A DNA stretch of 64,000 bases, from the NCBI RefSeq assembly GCF_014269285.1, contig NZ_JACOAF010000004.1, positions 124,001 through 188,000 on the forward strand, read 5' to 3'. Below are positions 51,675 through 61,164 of this stretch, in pieces. The first letter of the stretch is position 1; each line of letters begins with the position of its first letter. The stretch is from Rufibacter sediminis (GTDB taxonomy: Bacteria > Bacteroidota > Bacteroidia > Cytophagales > Hymenobacteraceae). The notes beneath the pieces are model-generated. The model saw only the letters and a list, made by a program, of their open reading frames with translations, was not told the origin of the DNA and made no database searches. Both the position numbers and the translations under genes were made by a program.

Positions 51675-52972
51675 TGAGTTTAAAATTAATCAAGTCCTTT
51701 TCTATTTATACAATTGCTGGTTTTTTTGGTACAGGGGCTAATTTCTTTGTTTTACCTATTCTTTCCAGGTATTTGACTGCTATTGACTATGGTGTACAAT
51801 CAATTTTTAATTCTTATGTATTGATATTAGTCCCTTTAATAGGTTTGGTATCTTCTGGTTATTTAACTGTTGAATATTATCGAGTCAAAGATAAGAAGGA
51901 ATATGCTTCATTATTTTCTTCAGTCCAGTTTATCCCTGTTCTGCCCTTTGTATTGCTTCTGCTAGGGGCAGTTTTGTTTTATAAACCTTTAGGGAGTTTG
52001 CTTGAGATTCCATCTGGCTCTGAGCATATGGTATGGATGATAGTTGTGCTAGCATTGTTAACGATTTATATTGATAGCTTTTTCTCTTATCTGGTTATAA
52101 GAAAGAAAGCAAACCATTATTTTGTATTCAATGTGTCTAAGACTTGCGTGGAAATACTTTTTACACTTCTTCTCGTAGTTAAGTATGAAATGGGATGGCA
52201 TGGTAGAATATATGCATGGCTTCTTGCAAATGTTTTGTATTTTCTAATTACTATTATTTATTTCTACAAGGAGGATCTGCTGACTTTTGATTTTAAAAAG
52301 AAATACTACATTGCTGGTATACTTTATGGCTTGCCATTAATTCTTCATACAATTGGTAAGTTTGTAATAAGCCAATCTGATAGAATCTTTATTGCAAATA
52401 TATTAAGTATTGCAGATGTTGGGTTCTATAATATGGCAGTTCAGATTTCAAGTCTACTTCTTATTTTTGTTAATATTTTCCAAAAAATTTATACTCCGTT
52501 TGTATTTGAGAGACTAGTTGAGTTAACTGTGAGTAAAAAAATACAGATTATACAATTAAGCTACGCTTTCTTAATCTGCTTGTTATTTGGGCTGTTTCTT
52601 GTTACCCTTCTTAGTCCTTTTCTTTTTGGAACGTTTATAGATGTAAAGTTTAAAGCTTCAATTCCATATATCTTTTGGATAACTTTAAGTTATGTTTTTT
52701 GGGGATTATATATAGTTTTTTCAGCTTTTATATACTACTACAGGAAAAGTCTATATATGGCCTATATAGCTGTTGTAAATATTGTGACAAACCTAATATT
52801 TAATTATTTCTTAATTAAAAAATTTGGGGTAGTAGGTGCTGCTTACGCTACTAGCATATCTTATCTTATTACTTTAATTTTGGTATTTTATTATTCAAAT
52901 AGGTTGCTGCCCTTGCCTTGGTTCTCTTTTAATTTTATTTTTACAAAGAGTTTTGTTCAAAAGAAAGCTTGA
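51671..52972 (+). CDS. Wzx-type oligosaccharide flippase, second of two
   Basis: 433 residues, about 12 membrane spans. GFFGTGANFFVLPILSRYLTAIDYG, given here as FFVLPILSRYLTAIDYG, is the opening typical of RfbX/Wzx proteins; QSDRIFIANILSIADVGFYN follows. It belongs to a different branch from the WzxC-like protein at 44683. Start at the first of two adjacent ATGs, overlapping the previous stop (ATGA). Two flippases suggest two glycans or a merged locus. Confidence 0.85.
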   Translation: MMSLKLIKSFSIYTIAGFFGTGANFFVLPILSRYLTAIDYGVQSIFNSYVLILVPLIGLVSSGYLTVEYYRVKDKKEYASLFSSVQFIPVLPFVLLLLGAVLFYKPLGSLLEIPSGSEHMVWMIVVLALLTIYIDSFFSYLVIRKKANHYFVFNVSKTCVEILFTLLLVVKYEMGWHGRIYAWLLANVLYFLITIIYFYKEDLLTFDFKKKYYIAGILYGLPLILHTIGKFVISQSDRIFIANILSIADVGFYNMAVQISSLLLIFVNIFQKIYTPFVFERLVELTVSKKIQIIQLSYAFLICLLFGLFLVTLLSPFLFGTFIDVKFKASIPYIFWITLSYVFWGLYIVFSAFIYYYRKSLYMAYIAVVNIVTNLIFNYFLIKKFGVVGAAYATSISYLITLILVFYYSNRLLPLPWFSFNFIFTKSFVQKKA

Positions 52973-53106
52973 TGCGGAATGTGTCTAAGTTTGATTTTTT
53001 TTTATGTTGTCAAAGTATAAAGTGTTTTTTCTTTGACCAACTTAAAAGTGTTGCAAAAGGAACGCTAAAACTTGAAATTAACTCTAATTATTGATGCTTT
53101 TTCATT

Positions 53107-54177
53107 ATGAAGTCTAAAAGGATCATAGCTCATATTATTGACTCTCTTGGAAGAGGAGGAGCTGAAACCCTATTAGTGGGAGTTGTTAAAGCTCTAACTG
53201 AATTTGAACATATTATATTTAGCTTAAAACCAGTAAATGATTTCTGTGAGGAACTCGAAGGTGTAAAAGTGATTTTTTATGATTTCAGAGGAATTCAGTC
53301 ACTTCCAACTACTTCTTTATCTATTAGAAAGCTAATTTTAAAATATAACGTAGATGTTGTTCATGCACATTTATATTGGTCTTCTATAGTGTCAAGATTT
53401 GCTACTCCTTCAAATATAAAATTGTTTAACTCCTATCATAATATTTTGTATAGTCGAATTGGTGCAAACTATCCGTTGCATTCCAGACTTTTAGACAAAC
53501 TGACCTATACTAGCCGAGTTAATATTTTTTGTGTTTCAAGTGAAGTTAAACGTGACGTAATGCGCTATATTGGTGCAACCCAGAATGTCACCGTTCTTTA
53601 TAATTATATTGAAGATGTATTTTTTGACCGATATCGAGAGTATAATGATAATTTTAAAAAACTAAAATTTGTTGCGGTAGGTAATTTGAAGTCGCAAAAA
53701 AATTATGAGGTTATTATTAGGGCTTTTGCGTTGTTTAATGAAAAATTTGGGAGTGAAACAATAATTCTTGATGTATTTGGTAAAGGTGAACTATTGCATC
53801 ATTTAATTAAATTGTCGGAAGAATTAAAAGTAGATAATGTGCGATTTGTAGGTGCTGTTTCTAATGTTTCAGACCATTTGCCAAATTATAATGGTTATAT
53901 TCTTTCATCCACTCATGAAGGTTTTGGTATTGCAGTCGCTGAAGCTATGGCAGTTGGTTTGCCTTTGATTCTATCTGATATTCCTGTTTTGCAGGAAGTT
54001 ACTTCTGGTAATGCCTACTTTTTCAATCCTGCTGATCAAAATAGTTTGCTTAAAGTCCTTAGTTCAATTAATTCTGATAAATCAAAACTTAAAGGTATGT
54101 CTGTTTTAGGAAGAGAAATTAGCCAAGCTTTTAGGAAAGATTTATATATGAAAACATTGTCAGGATATTATTCTTGA
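53107..54177 (+). CDS. GT4-family glycosyltransferase
   Basis: 356 residues, GT-B fold. IDSLGRGGAETLLVGVVKAL opens the acceptor domain, given here as SLGRGGAETLL; AVGNLKSQKNYEVIIRAF starts the donor domain, and SSTHEGFGIAVAEAMAVGLP is the nucleotide-sugar E-x7-E-like site. 134 bases of A+T-rich gap precede it. Donor sugar unknown. Confidence 0.88.
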   Translation: MKSKRIIAHIIDSLGRGGAETLLVGVVKALTEFEHIIFSLKPVNDFCEELEGVKVIFYDFRGIQSLPTTSLSIRKLILKYNVDVVHAHLYWSSIVSRFATPSNIKLFNSYHNILYSRIGANYPLHSRLLDKLTYTSRVNIFCVSSEVKRDVMRYIGATQNVTVLYNYIEDVFFDRYREYNDNFKKLKFVAVGNLKSQKNYEVIIRAFALFNEKFGSETIILDVFGKGELLHHLIKLSEELKVDNVRFVGAVSNVSDHLPNYNGYILSSTHEGFGIAVAEAMAVGLPLILSDIPVLQEVTSGNAYFFNPADQNSLLKVLSSINSDKSKLKGMSVLGREISQAFRKDLYMKTLSGYYS

Positions 54178-54201
54178 TGAAAGTTTTAACTTGATATTTA
54201 G

Positions 54202-55398
54202 ATGGAAACTAATAGAAAGAATGTTCTCCTGTTAATCCCAACTTTTACTGAAGGAGGAGCTCAGAAGATGGTCTATGAAATAGGGAAAATCCTTAGTGAA
54301 AGATATAATGTATATGAATGCTCCTATGATGCATTTGGAGAACCTCATGTCTTCAAAAATGACAATAAGATATTATCGCTTGAATCACCTCATAGCGGTT
54401 CTCTTTTCCAAAAGTTGACTGATTATCCAAAGAAAATCAGCAGACTAAGGAAGATTAAAAAGAAGTATAAAATTGATGTTACCATAAGTAATTTATGGAG
54501 TGCTGATTTAGTGAATATTTTGTCTGGAACTAATGATAAAACTATTTCTATTGGCCATATAAGTATTTTAGGCAACTTTCAAAATAGGCTTTTATTGAAG
54601 TATCGTAAGTTTGGAAGATTCATTTATAGCAGATTTGATAAAATTATTGCAGTCAATGAAGCACTTATGCATGAACTCAGGGAGGTATTTGAGATCCCAG
54701 CTGCTAAAATTGAGTATATAAATAACTTTATAGCATTCCCCAAGGATTTACCTCCTCATACTGCCAGACATGATACTAAAAAGAGATTAGTCAATGTAGG
54801 TAGGTTAAATCCAATTAAAAACCAAGAACCACTTTTAAAAATTTTTAAAAATTTAAAATTACAATTTCCTAACCTGCAGCTTATATTTATAGGAAATGGC
54901 CCCTTAGAGGAGCAGTTAAAAGGCAAAGCAAATGAACTGAATATGCATGTATCCTCTTCTTTTGATAACTCAGAAGCAGATGTGATTTTTACAGGGTTTG
55001 TAGATCCGTACAAGTTCATGGGAGGCTGTGACATATTTGTTTTTCCTTCAAAATCTGAAGGTTTACCCTTAGTGATGGTGGAGGCTATGTACGCTGAGTT
55101 GCCAATGGTTACTAGTGATTGCCCCACTGGTGGTCCTCATGTGGTGATGGAAGGGAAAAACACTTTTGTGCTGGAACGTACTGATGTGGAAGAAACAAAA
55201 TACGGCTACTTGATGCCTATACCAGATGAAGAGAAGGAGACTACCTTAAAAGTTTGGCAACAGATTATATCTGAACTCCTGATAAATGAAGACAAACGTC
55301 TGCAAATGGGAAAGGAAGCCAAACGAAGATCTCTTGATTTCTCAGTCGAAAAAATAAAGGATCAGTATTTCAAGGCAGTAGAAGACCTGTTGAAGTAG
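54202..55398 (+). CDS. GT4-family glycosyltransferase
   Basis: 398 residues. PTFTEGGAQKMVYEIG, VNVGRLNPIKNQEPLLKIF and PSKSEGLPLVMVEAMYAELP mark a GT-B retaining transferase resembling GalNAc/Gal transferases such as PglJ-like enzymes. It lies 24 bases after the previous GT4 and is presumably cotranscribed with it. Confidence 0.88.
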   Translation: METNRKNVLLLIPTFTEGGAQKMVYEIGKILSERYNVYECSYDAFGEPHVFKNDNKILSLESPHSGSLFQKLTDYPKKISRLRKIKKKYKIDVTISNLWSADLVNILSGTNDKTISIGHISILGNFQNRLLLKYRKFGRFIYSRFDKIIAVNEALMHELREVFEIPAAKIEYINNFIAFPKDLPPHTARHDTKKRLVNVGRLNPIKNQEPLLKIFKNLKLQFPNLQLIFIGNGPLEEQLKGKANELNMHVSSSFDNSEADVIFTGFVDPYKFMGGCDIFVFPSKSEGLPLVMVEAMYAELPMVTSDCPTGGPHVVMEGKNTFVLERTDVEETKYGYLMPIPDEEKETTLKVWQQIISELLINEDKRLQMGKEAKRRSLDFSVEKIKDQYFKAVEDLLK

Positions 55399-55688
55399 GT
55401 AAGAAGGATGGATTGAGGTAGGCTGAAAACTTCTACTAGTAGAAAAACATTAGCAAATGGATCGTAGAAAATATAAGAAAGGTAGATTCTGCTACTGTCT
55501 TGAAATGTATATATCAAACTTGTTATAATAGCGTGTGCAAGAAATGATTTAAACAGATAATTTTAAACCACCAAGGGTAATTTAGGTTATTTGCCCATTG
55601 TAAATACTGGAGCTTCTAACAAGACTCCATAAAAATTTTAAAGAAGAGCCTTTTTTGGTGATTCTATAACAGGAATATAAAGGGAATA
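55399..55688. other. 290-base gap between glycosyltransferase genes
   Basis: A+T-rich, no credible gene, no element copy and no clear terminator. It may carry an internal promoter for the 55689-58001 pair. Confidence 0.35.
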
Positions 55689-56918
55689 ATGAACGTTTTA
55701 TACATCACTTATGATGGCATTACTGATCATATTGGGCAGTCGCAAGTAGCACCCTATTTAATCGGTTTATCGGCGAAGGGGCATGAAATTACACTTCTGA
55801 GTGCCGAAAAGATGGAGCGGACCGATATAATAGATCGGTACAAGAAAATATTTTCGGAAGCAGGGGTTGAATGGCATTATGTGCCATATCATAAAAATCC
55901 ACCAGTAGTGTCATCAATTTATGATGTGTTCAACATGCGGAAAGTTGCCAAAAAGCTTATCGCTAAGAATAATATAGAGGCAACCCATTGCCGTAGCTAT
56001 GTGGCTGCGTTGGTCGGGCTACATTTCAAAAGAAAGGCTGGTATCAAATTCATTTTTGATATGCGTGATTTTTGGCCAGATGCCAGAAGGGAAATCAAGG
56101 TCTTTGATGTGGAGAAAAATCCCATGCACAAAGCCGTGTACCAGTACTTCAAAAAACAAGAAAAGGCATTTTTGCAGGAGTCAGACCATATTGTTAGCTT
56201 GACAGAGGCGGGGAAAAGGGTAATGGCCGAATGGAAACAGGAGGGCATGAGCATTAATGCGCCTATATCAGTTATCCCTTGTTGCGCCGATTTCAATTTC
56301 TACAACAGAGATAGATTAGATCCTGTTAGAATCAAGGAAGTTAGAAAGTCGTTAGGGATCAACGAAGGTGATTTTGTTTTGAATTACCTGGGAAGCTTAG
56401 GGGCAGCATATCTCACTGATGAGATGATGGACGTCTATAAGGTTTTATTAGCTAAAAAGCCGTCAGCCAAATTTCTCATCATAGCGAACAATGACCATCA
56501 TCTTGCTATTCAATCAGCTGAGAGAAGAGGCATTCCCGCCGATAGGCTTATTGTGATCAAAGGCAACAAAGAGGAGGTGCCATATTTGATAGCTCAGGCA
56601 GACCTATCTCTGTTTTTTATCATTCCATCCTTTGCTAAACAAGCCTGCTCACCTACCAAGCTGGCAGAACTATTGGCCATGAATATACCTGTGATAGGTA
56701 ATACCAAAATTGGAGATGTTGATGAAATCCTGCGCCTTGAAAAGAACAATTCTGCTGTGATGAAAGCATTTACTACAGAAGAATATGATGCCGTTTTGTC
56801 TCAGGTTCTGCAGAAAATAAGCCAAGGGAATGACCATATTAGAAATACTGCAGAAAACTTTTCACTTGAATGTGGTATTGATTTGTACAATAAAGTGTAC
56901 CATTCTTTAGCCCGCTAA
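55689..56918 (+). CDS. GT4-like glycosyltransferase
   Basis: 409 residues. ITYDGITDHIGQSQVAPYLIGLSAKGH, given here as GQSQVAPYLIGL, then FIFDMRDFWPDARREI and NYLGSLGAAYLTDEMM identify a GT-B protein similar to WbuB/colanate-type transferases. The donor-site region SLFFIIPSFAKQACSPTKLAELLAMNIPV has the SPTKLAE motif of this branch. It is separated by 9 bases from the next transferase. Confidence 0.85.
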   Translation: MNVLYITYDGITDHIGQSQVAPYLIGLSAKGHEITLLSAEKMERTDIIDRYKKIFSEAGVEWHYVPYHKNPPVVSSIYDVFNMRKVAKKLIAKNNIEATHCRSYVAALVGLHFKRKAGIKFIFDMRDFWPDARREIKVFDVEKNPMHKAVYQYFKKQEKAFLQESDHIVSLTEAGKRVMAEWKQEGMSINAPISVIPCCADFNFYNRDRLDPVRIKEVRKSLGINEGDFVLNYLGSLGAAYLTDEMMDVYKVLLAKKPSAKFLIIANNDHHLAIQSAERRGIPADRLIVIKGNKEEVPYLIAQADLSLFFIIPSFAKQACSPTKLAELLAMNIPVIGNTKIGDVDEILRLEKNNSAVMKAFTTEEYDAVLSQVLQKISQGNDHIRNTAENFSLECGIDLYNKVYHSLAR

Positions 56919-56927
56919 TTACTACCT

Positions 56928-58001
56928 ATGAAAATACTTTTTATTGTTCCCTATCCTTATGATAAAGCTCCTAGCCAAAGGCTTAAGTTTGAGCAATATG
57001 TGCCTATTTTTAAGCAAAAAGGATATCAAATAGAGTACAGTACCTTTTATGATGAAAAGGCGTGGTCTGTGATTTATAAAAAGGGTAACTTTTTCAACAA
57101 AGTACTGGCAGTTCTGAGAGGCTATTTCAGGAGAATAGGCGATTTATTCAGGTTGAGGGAGTATGATCTTGTATACGTTCACCTGTGGGTGACTCCCATT
57201 GGACCTCCTATTTTTGAGTGGATTTACTCAAAAGTAGCCAAGACCATGATATATGATATTGATGATTTGGTATTTCTCAATTCTGCTAACCACATGGCGT
57301 GGTGGAAAAAGATTCTTAGTAGCGGAAAGAAGCCTATTTATTTGATGAAGCATAGCGGGCATGTTTTTACTGGTACGCCCTATCTGAACGATTTCGCTAA
57401 AAAGCATAACCCCAATTCAACAGATATTTCTGTGACTATGGATACAGATAGGTATATCCCTGTAAATACCTATACAAATGGCGACAAAGTAGTGGTGGGT
57501 TGGAGCGGAAGTATAAGTACCGCACCTTATCTATATCTTTTGCAGGATGTTTTAAAAGAAGTAAATAGTATTCACCCGTTTAAATTACTTGTAATTGGTG
57601 ACAGAAGGTTTAATATAGAGGGGCTAGACATAGAAACTCTTGATTGGACCCAGGAAAAAGAAATCCCTACTTTGCAGCGGATGGACATAGGGCTTTACCC
57701 ATTGCCTTTAGATGATGAGTGGGTATTAGGGAAAAGTGGGGGGAAGGCATTGCAATACATGGCCGTAGGAGTACCGGCTATTGCCACAGCTATTGGTGCA
57801 AATTATAGAGTAATTGAAGATGGAGTATCTGGCTTCCTCGTTAAGACTAAAGAGGAATGGAAGGAAAAGCTTTTGTACCTCTTGCAAAATCCTGATGAGA
57901 GAAAAAGAATAGGTCTAGCTGGGCGTGAAAGGATTGAAGAGTACTTTTCTGTTAAGAATAATGCTTCTGTTTATTTGAAGGTATTGCAAGATGTTATATA
58001 A
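56928..58001 (+). CDS. GT1/GT4-type glycosyltransferase
   Basis: 357 residues. FIVPYPYDKAPSQRLKFEQY opens the acceptor domain; VVGWSGSISTAPYL and the donor site GKSGGKALQYMAVGVPAIAT follow. Last plus-strand gene of the sugar-assembly run; a strong terminator begins 36 bases after it. Confidence 0.85.
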   Translation: MKILFIVPYPYDKAPSQRLKFEQYVPIFKQKGYQIEYSTFYDEKAWSVIYKKGNFFNKVLAVLRGYFRRIGDLFRLREYDLVYVHLWVTPIGPPIFEWIYSKVAKTMIYDIDDLVFLNSANHMAWWKKILSSGKKPIYLMKHSGHVFTGTPYLNDFAKKHNPNSTDISVTMDTDRYIPVNTYTNGDKVVVGWSGSISTAPYLYLLQDVLKEVNSIHPFKLLVIGDRRFNIEGLDIETLDWTQEKEIPTLQRMDIGLYPLPLDDEWVLGKSGGKALQYMAVGVPAIATAIGANYRVIEDGVSGFLVKTKEEWKEKLLYLLQNPDERKRIGLAGRERIEEYFSVKNNASVYLKVLQDVI

Positions 58002-58037
58002 GGTTATTTGATTATCTAAAATGTACGCCCCTTCCTC

Positions 58038-58085
58038 AAAGGCTGTGTTAGTTAAGCAAAGGCTTAACTAACACAGCCTTTTTAC
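58038..58085. terminator. 20-bp perfect terminator ending the polysaccharide run
   Basis: A 20-bp exact stem (58038-58057 with 58062-58081), 4-base loop, followed by TTTT on the plus strand and preceded by AAA. It lies between the convergent transferase (58001) and polymerase-like gene (58159). Confidence 0.92.
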
Positions 58086-58158
58086 TTTACTGCAAATGAT
58101 TTTAGAGGAGGTATCTTATTTTATTAAGTTTTGGCTACTTATACCTGATTTTCAGTTA

Positions 58159-59538
58159 TTAAACCTTTTTAAGTAATAATGGCCTTTTCATATTAGTCGA
58201 CCTTCTTGCCCTCTGGTGGTATAATTTTTCTTTGTAAAGTATGCATAAGAAGAGTAGATAAAAAGGCATTATTGGAATCTTGTATCTAACTAAAGTTCCA
58301 AAGTTTCCAGAAGAAATTCCAACCATAAATGCGAATGTCAGGCTAAACAATAAGCAAAAATGTATAATTGGTGAGTTCCAGATTATAGATAAGGACTTAG
58401 ATAACCCTTTCTTAAATAGTAAGTAGAGAGTGAAATAAAGGAACAACATACTTTCAGCAGATGCAAAAAGTATGAAAGGTTTCAAGTATTCCCAAGGATA
58501 TGGACGAAATAAACTTATATTGATGCCTTGTGGAATTGCCAAAAGGATTCCAGCTGGTGAAGAGAAATCAACTTCTAGTGAATAAGCAGAACCTGCATTT
58601 ATCTCCTGGATATAATAAGCTGTTTGAGTGGCAGTGTCGAGTACGTTATCAACAGAGTACCTGCCAAATAATTGATCAGCGTATTGTAAGAAGAGCCCCA
58701 TGCTTCCTATGCCAATTAGGATGAGAAAAGGTGTGCTGAGAATTCGTATAAAAGGATTCTTTATTTGGCTCTTATTACTGTTTATGGCATATATTATAAA
58801 GAAAGGCACGAAAGCAGCTATGATGTAGAGTTTTATAAAGTAAATAAAGATAATACTTATCAGAATGCCAATGATATTTGATATTACGTTAGTTTTTTTT
58901 ATGAAGACATAGTGCCCGCATATAAACAACCACAGAAGGGCTGTAAAAGTAATTGTGTCCTTGAAAATACCAGATCCCCAAACTAATACTGAAGGGATAT
59001 AAAGAGTGGAATATGCTGCAACTTTAACAGGTATTTTGAATTCGTTTATGATAAATATAAAGAAATTCCATAGCCCCATAAACGCTGCTGTGCAAAAGAA
59101 CACGGCACAGGGTAGAAAATAGTTGAAAGATAATATGTTGAAAATAGCTGCAATCTTGCTAACCGTGAAAGACTCATTTGCAAATAAATGGGCACTTGCT
59201 CCATTAAGGCCTGCCTTGTTTGTTAAATTAAAAGTCTTTAGATCTTGGGCAATCACAGTGAATAGCTCATTGGGATAATCCGTCCAATAGGACAAAAGCA
59301 TTTTGGCTCCTTCAAAATAATATCTTCCATCATATGATCCATTATAGTAGTACTGATATATCATAGAAATGGAGATACAACCAAAAAGCTTTAGAGTCAA
59401 TGCTCTGTTGAAATGACGCTTTAATATTTTATTTCCTCCATGCTTCTTCTTGAAATACACACTCATCAGAATTACTACTACTACAAGATAAATTGGTAGT
59501 AGTAGATAATCTTGAAAGAAAAGGAATTGATTTCTCAT
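58159..59538 (-). CDS. Multi-spanning membrane protein, probable Wzy polymerase
   Basis: 459 residues with about 11-12 membrane spans and a long periplasmic-type loop (about 290-330: YADQLFGRYSVDNVL ... IQEINAGSAYSLE). Seen motifs: YYNGSYDGRYYFEGAK after the second span and YIPSVLVWGSGIFKDTI. It is too divergent to assign by sequence, but topology and location in a locus that otherwise lacks a polymerase make Wzy the best guess. Convergent with the transferase run. Confidence 0.55.
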   Translation of the reverse strand: MRNQFLFFQDYLLLPIYLVVVVILMSVYFKKKHGGNKILKRHFNRALTLKLFGCISISMIYQYYYNGSYDGRYYFEGAKMLLSYWTDYPNELFTVIAQDLKTFNLTNKAGLNGASAHLFANESFTVSKIAAIFNILSFNYFLPCAVFFCTAAFMGLWNFFIFIINEFKIPVKVAAYSTLYIPSVLVWGSGIFKDTITFTALLWLFICGHYVFIKKTNVISNIIGILISIIFIYFIKLYIIAAFVPFFIIYAINSNKSQIKNPFIRILSTPFLILIGIGSMGLFLQYADQLFGRYSVDNVLDTATQTAYYIQEINAGSAYSLEVDFSSPAGILLAIPQGINISLFRPYPWEYLKPFILFASAESMLFLYFTLYLLFKKGLSKSLSIIWNSPIIHFCLLFSLTFAFMVGISSGNFGTLVRYKIPIMPFYLLFLCILYKEKLYHQRARRSTNMKRPLLLKKV

Positions 59539-59680
59539 GATTTGTGTGTCTATTCTTTAAGGTTCAAATGAAAGCTCTTATAAGTTAATTGGGTAATTAT
59601 CGCTTGTAATACAAGATGTTTTTATCTCCTTAACTTATAAATATTGCCCTTTAAGAGTGTTTGTAAAATTGAGAACATCC

Positions 59681-60949
59681 TTACTTAACCTTCCTATTCT
59701 TCTTTAAATACGCTTTCGCTTCTTTCTCGGCGTCAGACTTTGAGTCAGCTAGTTTCAGGACTACCTCATAGTACTGTTTGGCCTGGCGTACGTTCTTCTC
59801 TTTGTCGCAGATCCGGGCTAGGTTAACGAAGGAAGAGATGTAGTAACCAGATTCCTGCTCGTTGATCTGCTCTGCAAAGCTAATACATTGTTGATAGTAA
59901 CTCCTCGCTTTGGCGTAATCCCTGTTGCGGTATTGATGGATATAGCCCAAGTAGAAGCTGGCGTAGCGCCCGCTGATGGCTTCGTAGCCGAAGACTTTGC
60001 GGTTGATCTTGTCCAGAATCTGGGTGGAGAGCTGCTCGGCCACGGCAAAGTTGCCTTCAGTGAAGGCCATGCGGGCGTAGAAGCGCTGGAAGTAGGGGTT
60101 GTCTGGGTAGGTGCTGGCCAAGTACTGCGCCAGAGACATCGCCGAAGCTCCGTTTTTGGCATCGTTTGCGTAAATCTTCATCAAAAAGAACTTCGCTTCC
60201 GTGCCAGTGTAGAAGCCGTTAAACGCTACTTGTTGGAGCTGTTTCAAGCCTAAGTTCTTGTTGCCTTTCGGGAAGAAGTAGAGGATGGGGCGGAGCAGAG
60301 GATAGTGTTCATGTATCCAGACGGCGTAGTAGTTGAAGAGCGCTTCGCCGAACAGGAACTCGTCGCTCAGGCCGTTGGCTTTCTTGCTTTTCTGCAGGTA
60401 ATCCAGAGCCCGGTTGCTCATGATGGCTGCTTTACGCCAATTCTTGCGTTCAGCGTGGAGACGAGCCCCAAAGCCGTTGGCGGCGGAAAGAAAGAAAGCG
60501 GCTTCCAGGTTCTTGTTATCTTTTTCGTAGAGGTTCTCCGCCAGAGTAATAGTGGTGTCTATGTAGGCTAGGAAGTAATTGTCATAGCGGGTGTCCGTGA
60601 TATTGGAGGGTACCATTTTCCACCATTGGCTCAGACCAATCAGGAAATACGGCATGGGGTGCTTGGGGTACCGGCGGCGCAAGGATTTGAACTGCTTTTC
60701 AGCGGTTTCAAACTTGAAGTTGTACATGTTGTCAACGGCCCCGCCCAGTTCGTTCATGATGCTCTCGTTCAGCAGAAGCCAGCCTTTGATGTCCAGGGCC
60801 TGGGGCAGCACGTCTACCGAGTCCAGAATGATACTGGCCTGGAGGGAATCTAGCAGTTTCTGATCAATCTGTTTGGTGGAGTCAGGTACCTGCGCCTGCG
60901 CCTGTAAGAAGCTGATGAGGAAAAGAACGAAGAAAAGTACCTTTTTCAT
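59681..60949 (-). CDS. Exported tetratricopeptide-repeat protein
   Basis: 422 residues from the ATG at 60949 (MKKVLFFVLFLISFLQAQAQ, a clean signal peptide); the upstream ATG at 61033 would bury it. Helical repeat units include FKFETAEKQFKSLRRRYPKHP, given here as FETAEKQFKSLRRRYP, AFTEGNFAVAEQLSTQI, RDYAKARSYYQQCI and KNVRQAKQYYEVVL. Probably a periplasmic scaffold; function unknown. Base composition is back to that of the first 38 kb. Confidence 0.8.
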   Translation of the reverse strand: MKKVLFFVLFLISFLQAQAQVPDSTKQIDQKLLDSLQASIILDSVDVLPQALDIKGWLLLNESIMNELGGAVDNMYNFKFETAEKQFKSLRRRYPKHPMPYFLIGLSQWWKMVPSNITDTRYDNYFLAYIDTTITLAENLYEKDNKNLEAAFFLSAANGFGARLHAERKNWRKAAIMSNRALDYLQKSKKANGLSDEFLFGEALFNYYAVWIHEHYPLLRPILYFFPKGNKNLGLKQLQQVAFNGFYTGTEAKFFLMKIYANDAKNGASAMSLAQYLASTYPDNPYFQRFYARMAFTEGNFAVAEQLSTQILDKINRKVFGYEAISGRYASFYLGYIHQYRNRDYAKARSYYQQCISFAEQINEQESGYYISSFVNLARICDKEKNVRQAKQYYEVVLKLADSKSDAEKEAKAYLKKNRKVK

Positions 60950-61078
60950 TAATTTTTCAATACTGTCAAAATTCTCCTGACGGCACAAGGGCGTAAGGCA
61001 TTGGGGTGTAAAATCAAGCTGTCCCCACAACATGCATTTGCCTTAGGAGGGTTCAATTTCCGTAGAAACCCCGAGTTT

Positions 61079-61115
61079 GTTTTTGCCTTGGTTTTCCAAA
61101 AGTACGGCCAAAACG
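61079..61115. repeat. Dispersed palindromic element, copy 28
   Basis: GTTTTTGCCTTGG, TTTTCCAAAAGT centre, ACGGCCAAAACG. This is the first copy seen after about 23 kb without any, and it lies in a divergent gap. Confidence 0.65.
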
Positions 61116-61141
61116 AGCGTATTCGCTAGAGAGAAAACCAT

Positions 61142-61149
61142 TACTTTTG
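61142..61149 (+). promoter_or_regulatory. Bacteroidota -7 box (TACTTTTG)
   Basis: Matches TAnnTTTG, 16 bases before the M42 peptidase ATG; no clear -33 box. Confidence 0.4.
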
Positions 61150-61164
61150 AAAAAACGCTGAACA

